Positions 1-12,400 of a DNA stretch of 64,000 bases are shown here, piece by piece. The number at the start of each line of letters is the position of its first letter. Position 1 is the first letter of the stretch. Under the pieces are notes generated by a model. It saw only the letters and a list, made by a program, of their open reading frames with translations. It ran no database searches and was not told where the DNA came from. A program made the translations under genes and the position numbers. The stretch spans positions 259,927 through 323,926 of the forward strand of contig PUQB01000277.1 of NCBI GenBank assembly GCA_003024785.1, written 5' to 3'. This DNA is from Selaginella tamariscina. Its lineage: Eukaryota; Streptophyta; Lycopodiopsida; Selaginellales; Selaginellaceae.

Positions 1-1361
1 GAATCATTCACTGTCTCTAGCTTCTGCAAAGCCCTGGTCATGTTCTGTGCTAGTAGTGAGGGCATTCGGGATGCCATATTATCTCCTACAGAAAAAACAC
101 CCTCAAATGCAAAAGAATGTATTTTATTAACATTGCCTTTCTTTATTTAAAGTTAATATATACTTATTACAATAAATTAATAAGTAGAATATATGGTGCA
201 TGATACATTGCTCATATAGATTATAATATATATAATATTATAATTTTTATATCTTTATAAAATAAATAACATTTTATATAACATAATAAAGCTTAAACTT
301 CATCTATATATATTATATGTAAGTCATTAGTATAAGTTATAATAATTTATATAAGTATATATTTATATTTAAGTAAAACCATAATGTATACAAAATTTAT
401 TATATTTACATATTTTCTTTATATTTATATTTAAGCTGAAATTCATAAAGACAGATGTTATTCACTTGAGTACATGTGATACACAAGAATACTTAGTACT
501 TGCGTAAATTTAATCACCTTTTGGATACAGTATACTTGTACATTAATGTAAGTATATTCAAATATAATTAATTTATAATTATATATATAACATTTATGAA
601 TATAGAATCCATGTAAGTATATAATATATTTATTTTAATTATAAATAAATATTATAGATATATGTTTTAAGCTAAAAATTCATAAAGTACACATGAATAT
701 GTAAGCTTATTTATTTGATATTATTGAGGACCATGTGTGTGTGTTAATAAAGTTGTGTAGAGAGTATCGGTTTTATACTTAATATATATATATGTATATA
801 TATTCTTGTAATGTACATTGTTGAGTCTCTATGAACTGTACGTATATGTATATATGTCTTTAAATTGTATATCCATATCTATGTTTAATGTATGTATGAA
901 ATGTTCATATATACATACTGTTAGTTCAAAACTATAGTGTTTTTAAACTTATTACATATATATTTAGTAACACCATTTTGTGAATACCACACACACACAC
1001 ATACACGCACATATATATTGTAACACATTGTATGTATAACATTGTATGAGACACTCACCCCAACATTAATGGAGCCGATTGCCCTCTCAGGGTCCTTGGG
1101 TAGTGGCACCTGAAGATTCATCTTCATGGGTCCATATTGTGTTAATGCAAATCTTCACAGCATGAATGTTTCCATCTCTATGCTCAAGTAGTACACCTGT
1201 CCCAAAAGTAACTTCCCCATTTGTCCAGTAGTTGTCATGTCTCTTGTGGGCCTTAAATAGCATACTAAGGAACTTCAATGCCGGAATAGTGTACTCCCTA
1301 CGGCGCACATGCAACACTACCTTTGACTTCCCAAATTCATAGTTCCAACCCTCCTCATTCC
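1..1361 (-). CDS. Unidentified gene, partial (at least one exon plus a possible second)
   Basis: The best exon-like stretch is 1057-1361 (minus). It starts after a splice-acceptor-like AG at about 1362 and ends at a GTGAGT donor at about 1056. It reads roughly NEEGWNYEFGKSKVVLHVRR, then a region with LLEHRDGN, and must change frame once near 1115 to continue as VPLPKDPERAIGSINVG. A second coding-like piece, 1-77 (minus), starts MASRMPSLLAQNMTRAL and runs off the window edge. The DNA between (78-1056) is AT-rich with TA and CA runs and looks like an intron or spacer. I do not recognise the family. Similar decayed coding-like text near 8080-8560 may belong to the same element, interrupted by the LTRs between. 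It could be a transposon gene. Confidence 0.3.
121..1030. other. AT-rich stretch, no gene seen
   Basis: Very AT-rich DNA with many TATA/ATAT runs and a short CA repeat near 990-1010. No sustained reading frame with family character is visible. It may be the intron of the partial gene on the minus strand. Confidence 0.5.
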
Positions 1362-1423
1362 TGTTAAGACATGCATGTAGATGCCTTTATAAGACTATAT
1401 ACATGTGTACATGTGTATCTATG

Positions 1424-3157
1424 TGTCATAGTTTTTACTATGACTTGACCCTTTACTTTGAATGTTAATGTTGTTACCTACTGTACTATGTTGATGGACC
1501 CTAAAATGTAGTAGGAAACAGGCCCGCTTAGTGCACTTGTGATCTGGTGATGGTCCGGCTGGGTGTCATTAGGTATTTGTAGGAAACTCTAAGTGAAGCT
1601 AGACTTACCTTTTAAAAAACCCACCCCCAATTTTGAGTCCCAAATAGGCTAATTGGTCATTATAGATGAGTTCGCGTTGTTAAGTAGGGTTAGGAACACC
1701 CCTAGGGTTGACCTAATCCTAGGGTTTCCTTAACCACGCCCTAAAACCCCCACCCCTTGGGTTAGGTTTAGGGGTAGAGTAAAGGGTGAGTTATAAGCTC
1801 ATACTGTTAATTTATCTAAGGGCTGAAATTTCGTTGCCAGCCCACTTACACATACAGGAAAAGAGGGGGGACTCCGTCACATAAATAAGGTAGAGTATGA
1901 AGGAGTGAGGGTTCCTAGGTTCATGACTGAGCTTGTTACTCTTCTCCTGGTGCAAGCTCTAGCTTGTGTCATCAAGGCACAACCCTCTATTGTGCCGCCC
2001 TAACTTCCAGATGACAGGGGTGCTTACCCTTAATGTTGGCGAATCCATGCCTGAGAGGTCTTGTCGGAATGCACATTCCAAGAGGCAAAGGTTGAGGCTT
2101 GTCTCCAGCCTCCTCCTCCATTGTCAAGCTAGGGTAGCACTCATGGCCAAAGCAAGGCACATTTGTGTCCTTGTCCAACTATGGGCGTGGGATCTTGTTT
2201 GATAAGTTCACGTTACCTAGTCCTGAGGGTTCACTAAGGGGTTCTAGAGTTGGCATTTAGGAGCTACGTTTGTGGCACTTGGTGCAACTCTTGAATCTAA
2301 GGGCTATGGCATGATAGCCCACATCGTGGAAGGCAGTGTCACATGGAGATGTGACACTGGGCTAGACATCACACGATATAACGCTCGAGGCATGCCCTTT
2401 AGGTTGTGTCATGGGCTTGTCGCCAAGGGTTGGATACTCTAGCAAATAGGCATGCTTGTGCTTGCACTAGGGTGCTAAGCCTTGGGCATCCGCTTCAAGG
2501 GAAGTTAGGTCTCTAATTAAGTTGTGCTTTGAACACTTAGCTAGGGGAGTGTTTTCCTTGAAATCCAGGGTTGAGCAACCTAAGCTTGTTAGCATGAGCC
2601 CTTTCATGAGGCAATCGCAAGGTCATGTACTTAGGATTATCCAAACCTAGCCTTAAGGAGTTTGCTTAACAAAACACTCGTGTTCGCCTACGGCGCACAC
2701 TTGTGTCCTCACTAAGTACTAGCCCTAGGTTTAGGGTATGACATGGCCACTTAAACCCTTAAGGGTTAGTCGTGGTTTAGGGTACCCCTTGTCGCCCTAA
2801 AGGGGTTGTACTCCTAGATGAGGGTGATTCTTTGAGGGGTAAGTGACGATACCTTAGCTCTGTCACGAGGGTATGTGTGAGACACATCTCCTTTGTGGGG
2901 TTAGGGCATGAGCCTATCTAGGTTTACTAAGATAGGATCCTAAAGTCTACTCGGGTTATCCTCTAGGGTTTAGGGGATGGTCATTCTAGGGACTTAGGGT
3001 AAGACTCTAAGTCTTTTTGCCTAATTGGGCCCCTGAGTCAGACTCTTAGGGTTATCTTGGAAGACTTAGTGTTGTTTCACACAGGGTGATGATGCCAAAT
3101 GGCCACTTGGCAACCACGTGTTGCCATGTTGTGGCTCTTTGGGTTAAAACTCTGACA
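1424..3157 (-). mobile_element. LTR of a Ty3/gypsy-type retrotransposon (about 1.73 kb)
   Basis: The plus strand begins TGTCATAGTTTTTACTATGAC and ends TTAAAACTCTGACA, so both ends are TG...CA. The same sequence in the opposite orientation makes up 62111-63869, where its ends are set by a target duplication. A partial copy of its right half occurs at 6870-7385, and a related but diverged LTR at 5900-6869. The body is rich in CCCTAGGG and CCTAACCC-like text and contains the segment around 1990-2180. The flanking 5-mers (CTATG and GTAAT) differ, so this copy is not a clean solo insertion. Its right end cuts into the reverse transcriptase reading frame of the adjacent minus-strand element. Confidence 0.75.
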
Positions 3158-5885
3158 GTAATAACTTGAATTTTCTTTGGATCCATGAAAACCTCCCCAC
3201 TTGAGATCAAGTGTCCCAAGAAATTTATCTTAATTTGACTAAATGCGCACTTGCTTTCTTTTAGCATACAAACTGGTTCTCTCTACCTTTGAAACACTTT
3301 TTCTAAGTGTTCCACATGTTCCTCAATTGTCGAACTGAAAATCAGAATGTCATCAATATACCACACTACGAACTCATCTAGATAGTCTCTAAACACATCA
3401 TTGTGCAAAAAGTTCTGGCCATTGCACAACCCGAATGGTAAGACTTAGAAACTCAAATATCCATAACACATTCGAAAAGCGGTCATCTCAATGTTCATTC
3501 TCTGCTACCCAAATTTGATGGTACCCCGATCTTAAGTCTATTCTTGAAAAATACTTTGTTTCGATATATAATTCATCCACTCGTGGGAAGAGGATACTTA
3601 TTTTTGATAGTTATCACATTCAACGTCCACACACATTCTCATCGTACCATCTTTTTTTACAAACAGATAGGTGCACCATACGGTGATCAACTTGATGTGT
3701 TCCTCGACAAGTCTTCCCGGTGGAGACGAAACCTGGCAAAATCTTTATCCTGTGGTCCACAACTCGACGTGGAGGTAACTGGCTTTCTGGCATCCTTAAA
3801 CATGTTCCAAATATTTGAACAATATTCTTGACCATCTCGTATTTTGACTTCACCAGTATTCAATACCATTAACACACGTTCCCGATGTCTACTACTTTGA
3901 TGGTTAAGGTTAGGAACATAGGATTCCAATCCTTAGCGTTTCCATCTTGAGCGTTGTTTTTCTGTGCTCTTTTTAGCTGCAAACGTGATTCGATTATCTC
4001 CGGAACCCCTCATTTCGATTACATATTTATGGAACCATTCCATACCCAAAATAAAATCAAACCCCGTCATATTCAAGACAACTAAGTCTAGCTTAGTTCC
4101 AATCTTTGATTTGAACAGGAATTGCCCCTGCTATATTATTAGTATTTTGAGAACCTTTGCCAAAATTGATCTTTATTTCACATCTTTATTACATCCAAAT
4201 TCAATCGACGAGCTAGACTAGTTCGATATGAAGTTGTATGTTGCTCCAGTATCGATCATCATTCGACTCGGTCCCCTGTATCCTTCCTGTCAAATATAGC
4301 AAAGGGTCAGTTTTGTCTTGAATAGTGAATAAGGCAGGTTGTGTCTGGCACAACATTACCTCTTCTGACTCATCTTCTGGATCTTCAAGCGTTTCTGGTT
4401 CAGCAACTTCCTCTTCTACCATCGCCTTGAAATGTCCTGATTTTTGTGAGGGTGCCTGACACTCTTTAGCAAAATGACCATGCTTGTTACATTATAACAT
4501 TTCACAACCCCGCCTGCGGAACGCGGGGGAGCAGACTTTGGAGCCGATCCTTTGGCCTGCTGAGGAGGTGGTAACAATGGTTTCCGAAATCCGGTGGTCT
4601 TGATGTGTCGAAAACTTGGAACTGCTGACAAAGGGACTTGCACTTCGAATTGATGGCAATTGATCTGGTCGCCTATCAAACCTTCTGAACCCAGACTTTG
4701 GAGGAAAACTTTCTTGATTTAGGTTTTGCTTCCTCCCCTTTGTACAAGTCTTCTAACGACATGCCATAAGCAACCTTTTGAGCTGCCTCTTGACATTCCG
4801 ATAGCTTGTTGGCTTGTACCTTAAGATTTTTTCATGTCTTCTCATTCAAGCTAGCCATGAAGCAACTTCGAGCTTCATCATCGCTCATATTTGGCACCAA
4901 TCGTCGTACACTTTCGAATCGATAAACATTGTCCATTGGACTTCCCCGAACTCCCTGTTGACAAAGTGCCAGGTCAGCACACAATCGCAAACTGAGATCA
5001 TCCGGCATATACTGCTTTTTGATATCCTTTTTCATGTGTTTCCAGCTGTTTAATATCCACGTTCATCTTTAACAATTCGCCACCAAGTCTTAGCTTCTTC
5101 TTTAAGAAATTGCTTGGCACATGCAACCTTTTCTGTCTTTCTCACGAAGCAACCTCGAAATTGCTTTTCCATATCATACAACCAGTCATCCAAAACCTTG
5201 TAATCCTTTGAACCCATGAAATTCAAAGGCTTTACCAGTTTGAATTTACTAGGACCTCCACCACCTACTTCCGTTGAAGAATCTGATTCAGAGGAACTTG
5301 ACTCTGAGTCATGCTTCTTCTTTTTTTCCGTGTGTCTGGTTGTGGAACATCTGGCACTAGTATTGGTCGGAATCCGAACGGCAACATTTCGATTCAATCG
5401 TTCAACCCCAAAACATCCTCTCGAAGTTTGTTTAGGCATCCATCATTATTTCTCGGCAACCAGGTTTGTCTAACTCTAGGGGGTCGACCTGGATCAATCT
5501 CATCCATCTTCTCTTTTGAGCCTCTGCAACAACCCTCTTTACCTCAGGCTCTAGTTGCTTTCTTTTGCTCATCGTATTGAACCCTAGTTTCAACACTCGA
5601 AGAATATGCTTGGAAATATTTCCAATGTTGAAGTTGGAAACTCCCTGCACAGGTTGTACACCCACACACATCAGCTTAAACCAGCATAAGAGTTTTACAT
5701 ACCTAGAATCTCATGCCGACTCACTGAGCAAGTGTTCTTCGAAGTTTGACAATTCACAAGATTAAACTCTCTGCGTAGAATATAGACATGTCAACCGAAA
5801 GCAATAGAGTATATCAAGAATTTAGAGTCATCAAACTTTGAAACACCCTACAACTTAAGGCAGTCCTACTGACCGTAGAGAATTT
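3158..5885 (-). mobile_element. Decayed Ty3/gypsy internal region: gag, protease and partial RT
   Basis: On the minus strand, reading right to left: a gag segment at about 5440-5050 (PLNFMGSKDYKVLDDWLYD, then EEAKTWWRIVK) continues near 5035-4830 (RFESVRRLVPNMSDDEARS). A retropepsin with DTGATYNFIS and FDFILGMEWFHKY lies near 4250-3960. Reverse transcriptase has YIDDILIFS near 3350 and KCAFSQIKINFLGHLIS at about 3250-3190. The coding text stops at 3158 where an LTR abuts. Integrase and RNase H are missing from this side. Several stops and frame changes show it is dead. The primer-binding site and LTR lie to its right. Confidence 0.85.
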
Positions 5886-5897
5886 GCTCCGATACCA
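5886..5897 (-). other. Primer-binding site of the gypsy element (initiator Met-tRNA type)
   Basis: The minus strand reads TGGTATCGGAGC, one mismatch from the usual plant initiator-methionine tRNA PBS (TGGTATCAGAGC). It lies two bases inside the LTR end CTCTGACA. It fixes the orientation of the 3158-5885 element as minus and identifies the sequence to its right as the 5' LTR. Confidence 0.8.
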
Positions 5898-5899
5898 AT

Positions 5900-6869
5900 T
5901 GTCAGAGTTTTTACCTGGTGCCACAAAGGAGCCTGCCAGGTGCCAACCCTGGAATCCCCTCTTGGAAACCCCACGAAATCTAATAAAATAACTCGTATTA
6001 GGAACCCAAGCCTTAGGAAACTCAAACCCCTAACTGACTAAGCCCACGAACGAGACCCTTTGTGAATTAGGATACACGGACTAGCCGAGCTTAGGTGTTT
6101 CCTAGCTTGTGGTTGAGGCGGCCGGAGCAAGGCCTCAACCACTAGTTTTGCGAAACATGAACTCGGGCAATGCCTTTGAGCTTGTGAACAGGTTTTCAGA
6201 CCAAGAAATCTGACTAACTCCTTGGAAGTGACGTGCCCCTATCTCAAAGGCAAAATCCTGCCAACGATAAGGATAGTTTAACCCTAGGGTGGGTTGTACC
6301 CCTGTTGTGTGGAAGTTAGAGCGGCACAATAGAGGTTGCACCTTGACGACACAAGCTTAACTTGCACCAGTAGGAGGTTAACAAGCTCTCTTTTGAACCC
6401 AGGAAGCCTCACTACATATACTCTACCTTATTTATGTGACAAACCCCCCCCCCCCCTGTTTACCTAAGTGAGTAAGTGGGCTGGCACGGAAATGCCAACC
6501 CTTAAAGAAAATGGTTGTCCTAACCTAACCCTAAACCTAACCCCTAGGGGGGTATTAGGGCGTGGGGTTAGGGCAACCCTAGGGTTAGGTCAACCCTAGG
6601 GGTGTCCCTAACCCTTTTTGACAAGCTATATTTTACGAAAAACCTATTTTTGTAACATCAAACTGGGGGAGAGTTTTCTACACGGTAAGTACTACCTTCA
6701 CCTAGAGTTTCTCGAGGTACCTAGTGACAGCCGACCGACCTACCCCTAAACACCTGAGTGCACTAAGTGGGGTTGTTTCTCACTACAACTAGGGTTCGCC
6801 ACACAACTCGATAGGTAACAACAGTCAAACTCCAAAGTAAAGGGTCGAGTCATAGTAAAAATTATGACA
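5900..6869 (-). mobile_element. 5' LTR of the minus-strand gypsy element (about 970 bp)
   Basis: The plus strand runs from TGTCAGAGTTTTTACC to AAAAATTATGACA, next to the primer-binding site. Its right two thirds resemble the reverse complement of 1424-2110 (shared CCTAACCC/CCCTAGGG block, the GAACCCAGGAA... region and a poly-C tract at 6445-6458). Its left third differs. It therefore belongs to a related subfamily, not to the same element as the 1.73-kb LTR. Confidence 0.7.
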
Positions 6870-7385
6870 ATCCAAACCTAGCCTTAGGGAGTTTGCTTAG
6901 TAGAACCACTCATGTTTGCCTACGACGCACACTCGTGTTCTCACTAAGTACTAGCCCTAGGTCTAGGGTATGACATGGTCACTTAAACCCTTAAGGGTTA
7001 GTCAGGTTCAGGGTATCCCTTGTCGCTCTAAAGAGGTTGTACTCTCGGATGAAGGTGATTCCTCAAGGGGTAAGTGATGATGCCTTAGCTCTGTCACAGG
7101 GGTAAGTGTGAGACATATTTCCTCTGTGGGGTTAGAGCATGAGCATGTCTAGGTCTACTGGACAAGATCCTAAAGTCTACTCGAGTTATCCTATAGGGTT
7201 CAGGGATGGTCATTCCAGGGACTTGGTGTAGGACTCTAAGTCTTTTGCCTAATTGGGCCTCTGAGTCAAACTCTTAAGGTTATCTTAGAAGACTTAGCAT
7301 TGCTCACACAGGGTGATGGCGCCAGATGGCCACTTGGCAACCACGTGTTGCCACGTGTTTGACCCTTCGGGTTAAAACTCTGACA
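6870..7385 (-). mobile_element. Partial LTR (half copy of the 1.73-kb family)
   Basis: Begins ATCCAAACCTAGCC and ends GGTTAAAACTCTGACA, matching 2643-3157 in the same orientation. It abuts the 3' end of the 5900-6869 LTR directly, which suggests that the gypsy element inserted into, or recombined with, an older LTR. Confidence 0.7.
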
Positions 7386-9480
7386 CTATGCATGTGTATT
7401 AGCTATACATATATATACCCATATTATATGTGTGTTCTTGAACGTGTGCCTTAGATGACCATGCATGTGAGAAAGGCTATACATGTGTATATTAGATATA
7501 ATATATCTATCATGTATACATGTAAATATGTGTACATGCATATGTATGTGAGTGTGCGTATTAAAGAATTAAAATACTTGAAGCTGATTTCTTCGACCAC
7601 CTATAATCTGACTGATTTGAGCTCACCTAGTCACGCTCAGTGGGAACAATATGATTATCAAATTCAAGGAAGCGAAGATCTTGCATTTGAGACATGAGAA
7701 TATTTACTAATCGCTTTCTCTAGTTGCTGCATTTAACAATGATTGATTTTGACACTGGGAGGGTTGAAGCCCACTTGAAATACACAATACTGTACATTGG
7801 AAAGGTGCGACATGCCTCCTCCTGAATGATCTTTGTATTAAATTTCATTATGTCATGTGCAATAGTGAAACCGCACTCTTACAAGAACAATGTTAAAGTT
7901 TATACATTTTAATGGATTTTTAATGTACATAATTTATAAATGCATATAACATGTGTTTTACATGTTATATGTAGACACTTACAACTAGGCATATATATTA
8001 AGTATAGCTTTATATATATAGTTTACATATGTATTTAAGAGAGATTGTGGGAAAAATATACTAACCTTAAGTGCAAGTCGTCCATTGAAAGAGCTTGCTC
8101 TCTTATTGGATTGAATCATATGACACTATGCTGAGGTTAGGAGCCTATCACTACGTATGTTGCCATACAAGCACCCTAGCGGCAAAACCACCTCTGCCTG
8201 CAACAAAGGAGCTGGAAGTTGAGAAATATCTGTAGTAGTGAGAGGCAAAAGAAACACAATTATTTAGGATCTTTCGTGCTCCTCGAACAAATGCCATGTA
8301 CAACCCTAGTACAACCCCGGCTTCCTTCCACTAAGATTCAATCATCTCAAGGAATGAATATCCCCTAATCTGCTTATCATCAAGTAGTTTTTTAACCTCT
8401 GAGTCAGCTCCAAACTCTGTATGCAAGAAGGTGAAAAGTTGATTTGTGTTTCAAGACTCCACTCCTTTCACAGTAGGAATGCACTCTGCCATTGCCAAAA
8501 GTTTAGGACAAAACAATACCTTGGATGAAGAAGAAGAATAATTCATACACAATGACAAGGCAATAGACATGACATAGATTTCACACCTCCTTCTCAGCAC
8601 ACTATTCACATTAGCTTTGGGAAAAAAAAGTTTCCATAACTATCTTGACATGTGTTATTAACTATTAACCATGGTAAATATTATGAGTTCACAATTTCCA
8701 CCAAAAATTAATATTGTAAGATTTGATAGTTTGAAAGTGATAATATACATTAGAATATATGCATAAGAGAGCATATTTCATGGTTTATCCTAGATTATTG
8801 AATACACATATACACATGTTACATAGTAGTATGTAGACATACTACAAGTCTTTCTTAACTCACAAACCATAAAATGTATGCAAGGATATTTAAGTTTGTA
8901 TATGGTTGTATTTTCAACATTCCCTAGAAGGTAAATTTACAAAGATATGATATATTATACACATACATACATACTTATGCATACATATATACATTTATAC
9001 ATATGCATACATTCTTGGTGCATTCACTTTCTTTAGTGTATAGATTAATCTTTAGATGTAGGTACAAATGTTGATCAATGGTTTGAAGCTTGTAGATCCA
9101 AAACCACAATGGACTAGCATATATATCTAATGCTTGCAAATCCAATGACTTTGAAGTAAGCTTTACTTGCATACTTATATGAATGCCTTACAAGGGCACA
9201 TGCATTAATAAATATAATAATTTGTTGGTTTGTCGCTTACTCAAACATCATTCTTTGTGGATTAAACTCATTATATATGTATCTTAGTATAAATGAGCAT
9301 GTTTATGGAAAAAAAAGGTTAATACACATTGATATTCCAAAATATAGAGTCTAAAATAATATATATATATACTCAAGAAAAGGTAAATTAGCCCTAAACA
9401 GGGTTAGGTTGGAGTAGAAATAGGGGCAAAAGCATGGTGAGGGCGCCAGGGAGAAGGCAGAGGTGCAAGTGTGGTATATG
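7386..9480. other. AT-rich region with decayed coding-like text
   Basis: Mostly AT-rich. A minus-strand stretch at about 8560-8080 reads like degraded coding sequence (EFGADSEVKKLLDDKQIRG, then YMAFVRGARKIL) with stops, and is unassigned. A plus-strand frame near 7580-7700 (SSTTYNLTDLSSPSHAQW) is also unassigned. No intact gene is visible. Confidence 0.4.
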
Positions 9481-9499
9481 TAGGATAGAGAATCTAATA

Positions 9500-12400
9500 A
9501 GTAATTAAAGACTTGTCACTGCAAACAGTGGCGAGGCACATGGAAAATGAGCGCTTGTAGAGATTGTGGCCAAGGGACAAGATAACCTTGGGCAAGTCTT
9601 ACAAATGTTATGTCCTTTATGCAAGGCACACAATCCAAATGGGTTGTCATGGACAAAGAGTGGGCTTAGAAGGCACCAAAACATATCTAGATTTACCAAC
9701 GACAGTTCTATTGTGAGCATCCAATTTTGCATACGTCAGAGGACATTGTGGTAAACAAGATGGCAACTGTTTTAGAGGACTATGAGGATGATTGTGAGGG
9801 TAGCTACACATTGATATGCAGTCTCACAATGAAGGCAATTACACATCAATATACATGATCATAGTGAGGAAGATGACTCTGACACTTCTACTTAGTATCA
9901 AGTCTCGGACGTGGACTCTGGCTCACAAGATGTCGATGATGAAGACTTATGGTTTGATGTAGAGACTGAAGTGGATTGTGACGCTGAAGTGAAGGGTAAC
10001 ATTAAAGAGTTTAGGCATGTAGATCCAACGCTCTATAATCTCCAAAGTAGGCTTGCATAAAATTTCTTTGGCTGACACTATTCTTAGAATAGTAGGTTTT
10101 TTATTAGCTTGACACACAAATAAACATCATACGCATACAAACATAAGTACTTACATAAGATAGCTCTCTCACACACATGTTTAAATATTTATACATTTAA
10201 TTGTTAGTGTTTCTATTTCACACAGTCTTTTTTGATAGATAATCATGCTTCATATCACGATGGAAGCTCATAATGCTTCAGAAGCACTTTAAGATGATGT
10301 TTTAAAATTCCTATTCAATGATGAAAATGAGCCGAATCTCACATCATACTTTGTGAAGCTTGACTGTTGGGGCAAGAAACTTGGCTGTATAACATCCCTC
10401 GATCCATGAAGACTCTAAAAACACTTTTAAAGAGTATGAGCATGCCAGCACTTAGAAAGTAAGAATGTTTGTTTTAAAATATAATAACATATATATATGT
10501 AGATATAAATACACACAATGAGATATGCATGTGTATTTGTATACAATAACTAATATATACTTATATACGTACAAGGTATGATGCATGTTTCCTGGAGGTA
10601 CAACACACAATGTGGCCAATCCACACATATTTAAGGATGTAGTAGATGAAGATGTCCAAGTAGCACGATCCAATGATGGAAGTGCCCAACTTGTGACATA
10701 ACTCGAAAGAATGCAGTCAATTTTCTTCACACACCAGTAGGGCCAAGACTTTAGCAAATGGCTGGCAATAGCACTATCATTAATGAGTACACAACACCTT
10801 GGAAAGACAACTCAACTTGGAAAGACAAACATGAGAACCAAACACCAGATGTTATGCAAGAAGTGTGGCATGGCTCAAAATGGAGGAAGTACCAAGATTT
10901 CTTCAAATCTAACGAGGACTGGACTCTCCCGACAACTTGTTCAAGCTGTAGATCTAGCTATGTAGCTTGGCCCGATGAACATGACGTTGTGTGAAAGAGA
11001 GGACCATTCGAAGTGTTCTCTTTCGGTTAACTTGTCTCCATTGTAAGCAAGGTTTAACTGGCAACCAGAACGTGTAATGGGTAACATTCACAACATTGCA
11101 CTATTACTACACATGGGTGGCTTCCAAGATGAGTACCAGAGTACGAAGTGTTATGGCATGGAGTGTGGCAACACTTAATGGAGGGACTGACAGTTTCTTG
11201 GGAAAGACTGATTTCATACTCCCAATGATCTTTGTGCCAGTTGGGAGTGTTCCTACTAGTAGGGATATGTATGACATCTTTTTGAAGATCATCAGATCAT
11301 TCAGATGATCTGAACAATATCTTTTTGTATGGAGTGAATGTATCTACTATTGGCAAGGTGGATCCAAGCCTTCCCCATATGGAGAAGAACTTTACACAAA
11401 GGGCAATCATTTTTTGTTGTAGCTGGAGCAGAACTTTACACAAAGGGCAACCGTTTTTGCTGTAGCTGGAGATCATATAGCCCAATGCAAAATAACCAAG
11501 ACTTCACAATGTAAGTATCTATTCGTTTGTATGGTATACCATACTAAACTACTTACATGGGCATTATTCATGTTGGCAGTGTGCAGTTGACAACAGTCAA
11601 ACAAGGTCAAGGTATGTAGATAGAAGGGGATTTCACATGTGCATTCCAGCTCTGTGATATGCAATTAGTGGCAAATTAACTTCATCGGATGAGTTTGGGG
11701 CAAGCATCAACGTGGCTTCGAGGACAGCCGGCACTATTAAATTTATTTGATACCTAAGGATTGAACTTGTTGCATGATACAGTTATCGATATGATGCACA
11801 CATGGTCTTTGGGAGCATGCTAGAAAGCTAATAGAGCATCATTTGCTAAAGAGAGAAGGTTAGCACACTCAGTCGTTCGATCTACAAAGAGGATTGAGGA
11901 CTTTAAGGTTGCACGTACTTGCAACATGAAAGCAACTTCTAGAGCTCCAAAAAATCCACATGATTGTCTGAGCTTCATGAGAGCAAATGAGCATGAGCAT
12001 TTCCTTCGTTGGTATGCTAACTATGTGCATCATGATTTACTGTGTTCTGAGCAAGCGGACATAAATCGGCTTGTGACGGATCTATCAAGAGTATTTTTTG
12101 ATCTCTCTAGAAGACATGGGTGGACTATTGAGTGGCTAGAGAATACGAGGACATTGTTGCACACATGGAGATGACGTACACATCAACTACATGGAGCTAA
12201 CCAAAGTATATTGGACCACTTACTTGGTGCATGCCACATTATTGACGACATATATAGGTGCCCCCACACACACAAGAAAGAGAGAGATACGTGTTTGCAT
12301 GTGATTGTGTGGAGAGAGAGGGAGAGAGAGCTCCACATACACACAAACACATACTTTACTCTTTCTCGCTCCACACACATGAATGTGTATTAGTCTCTCT

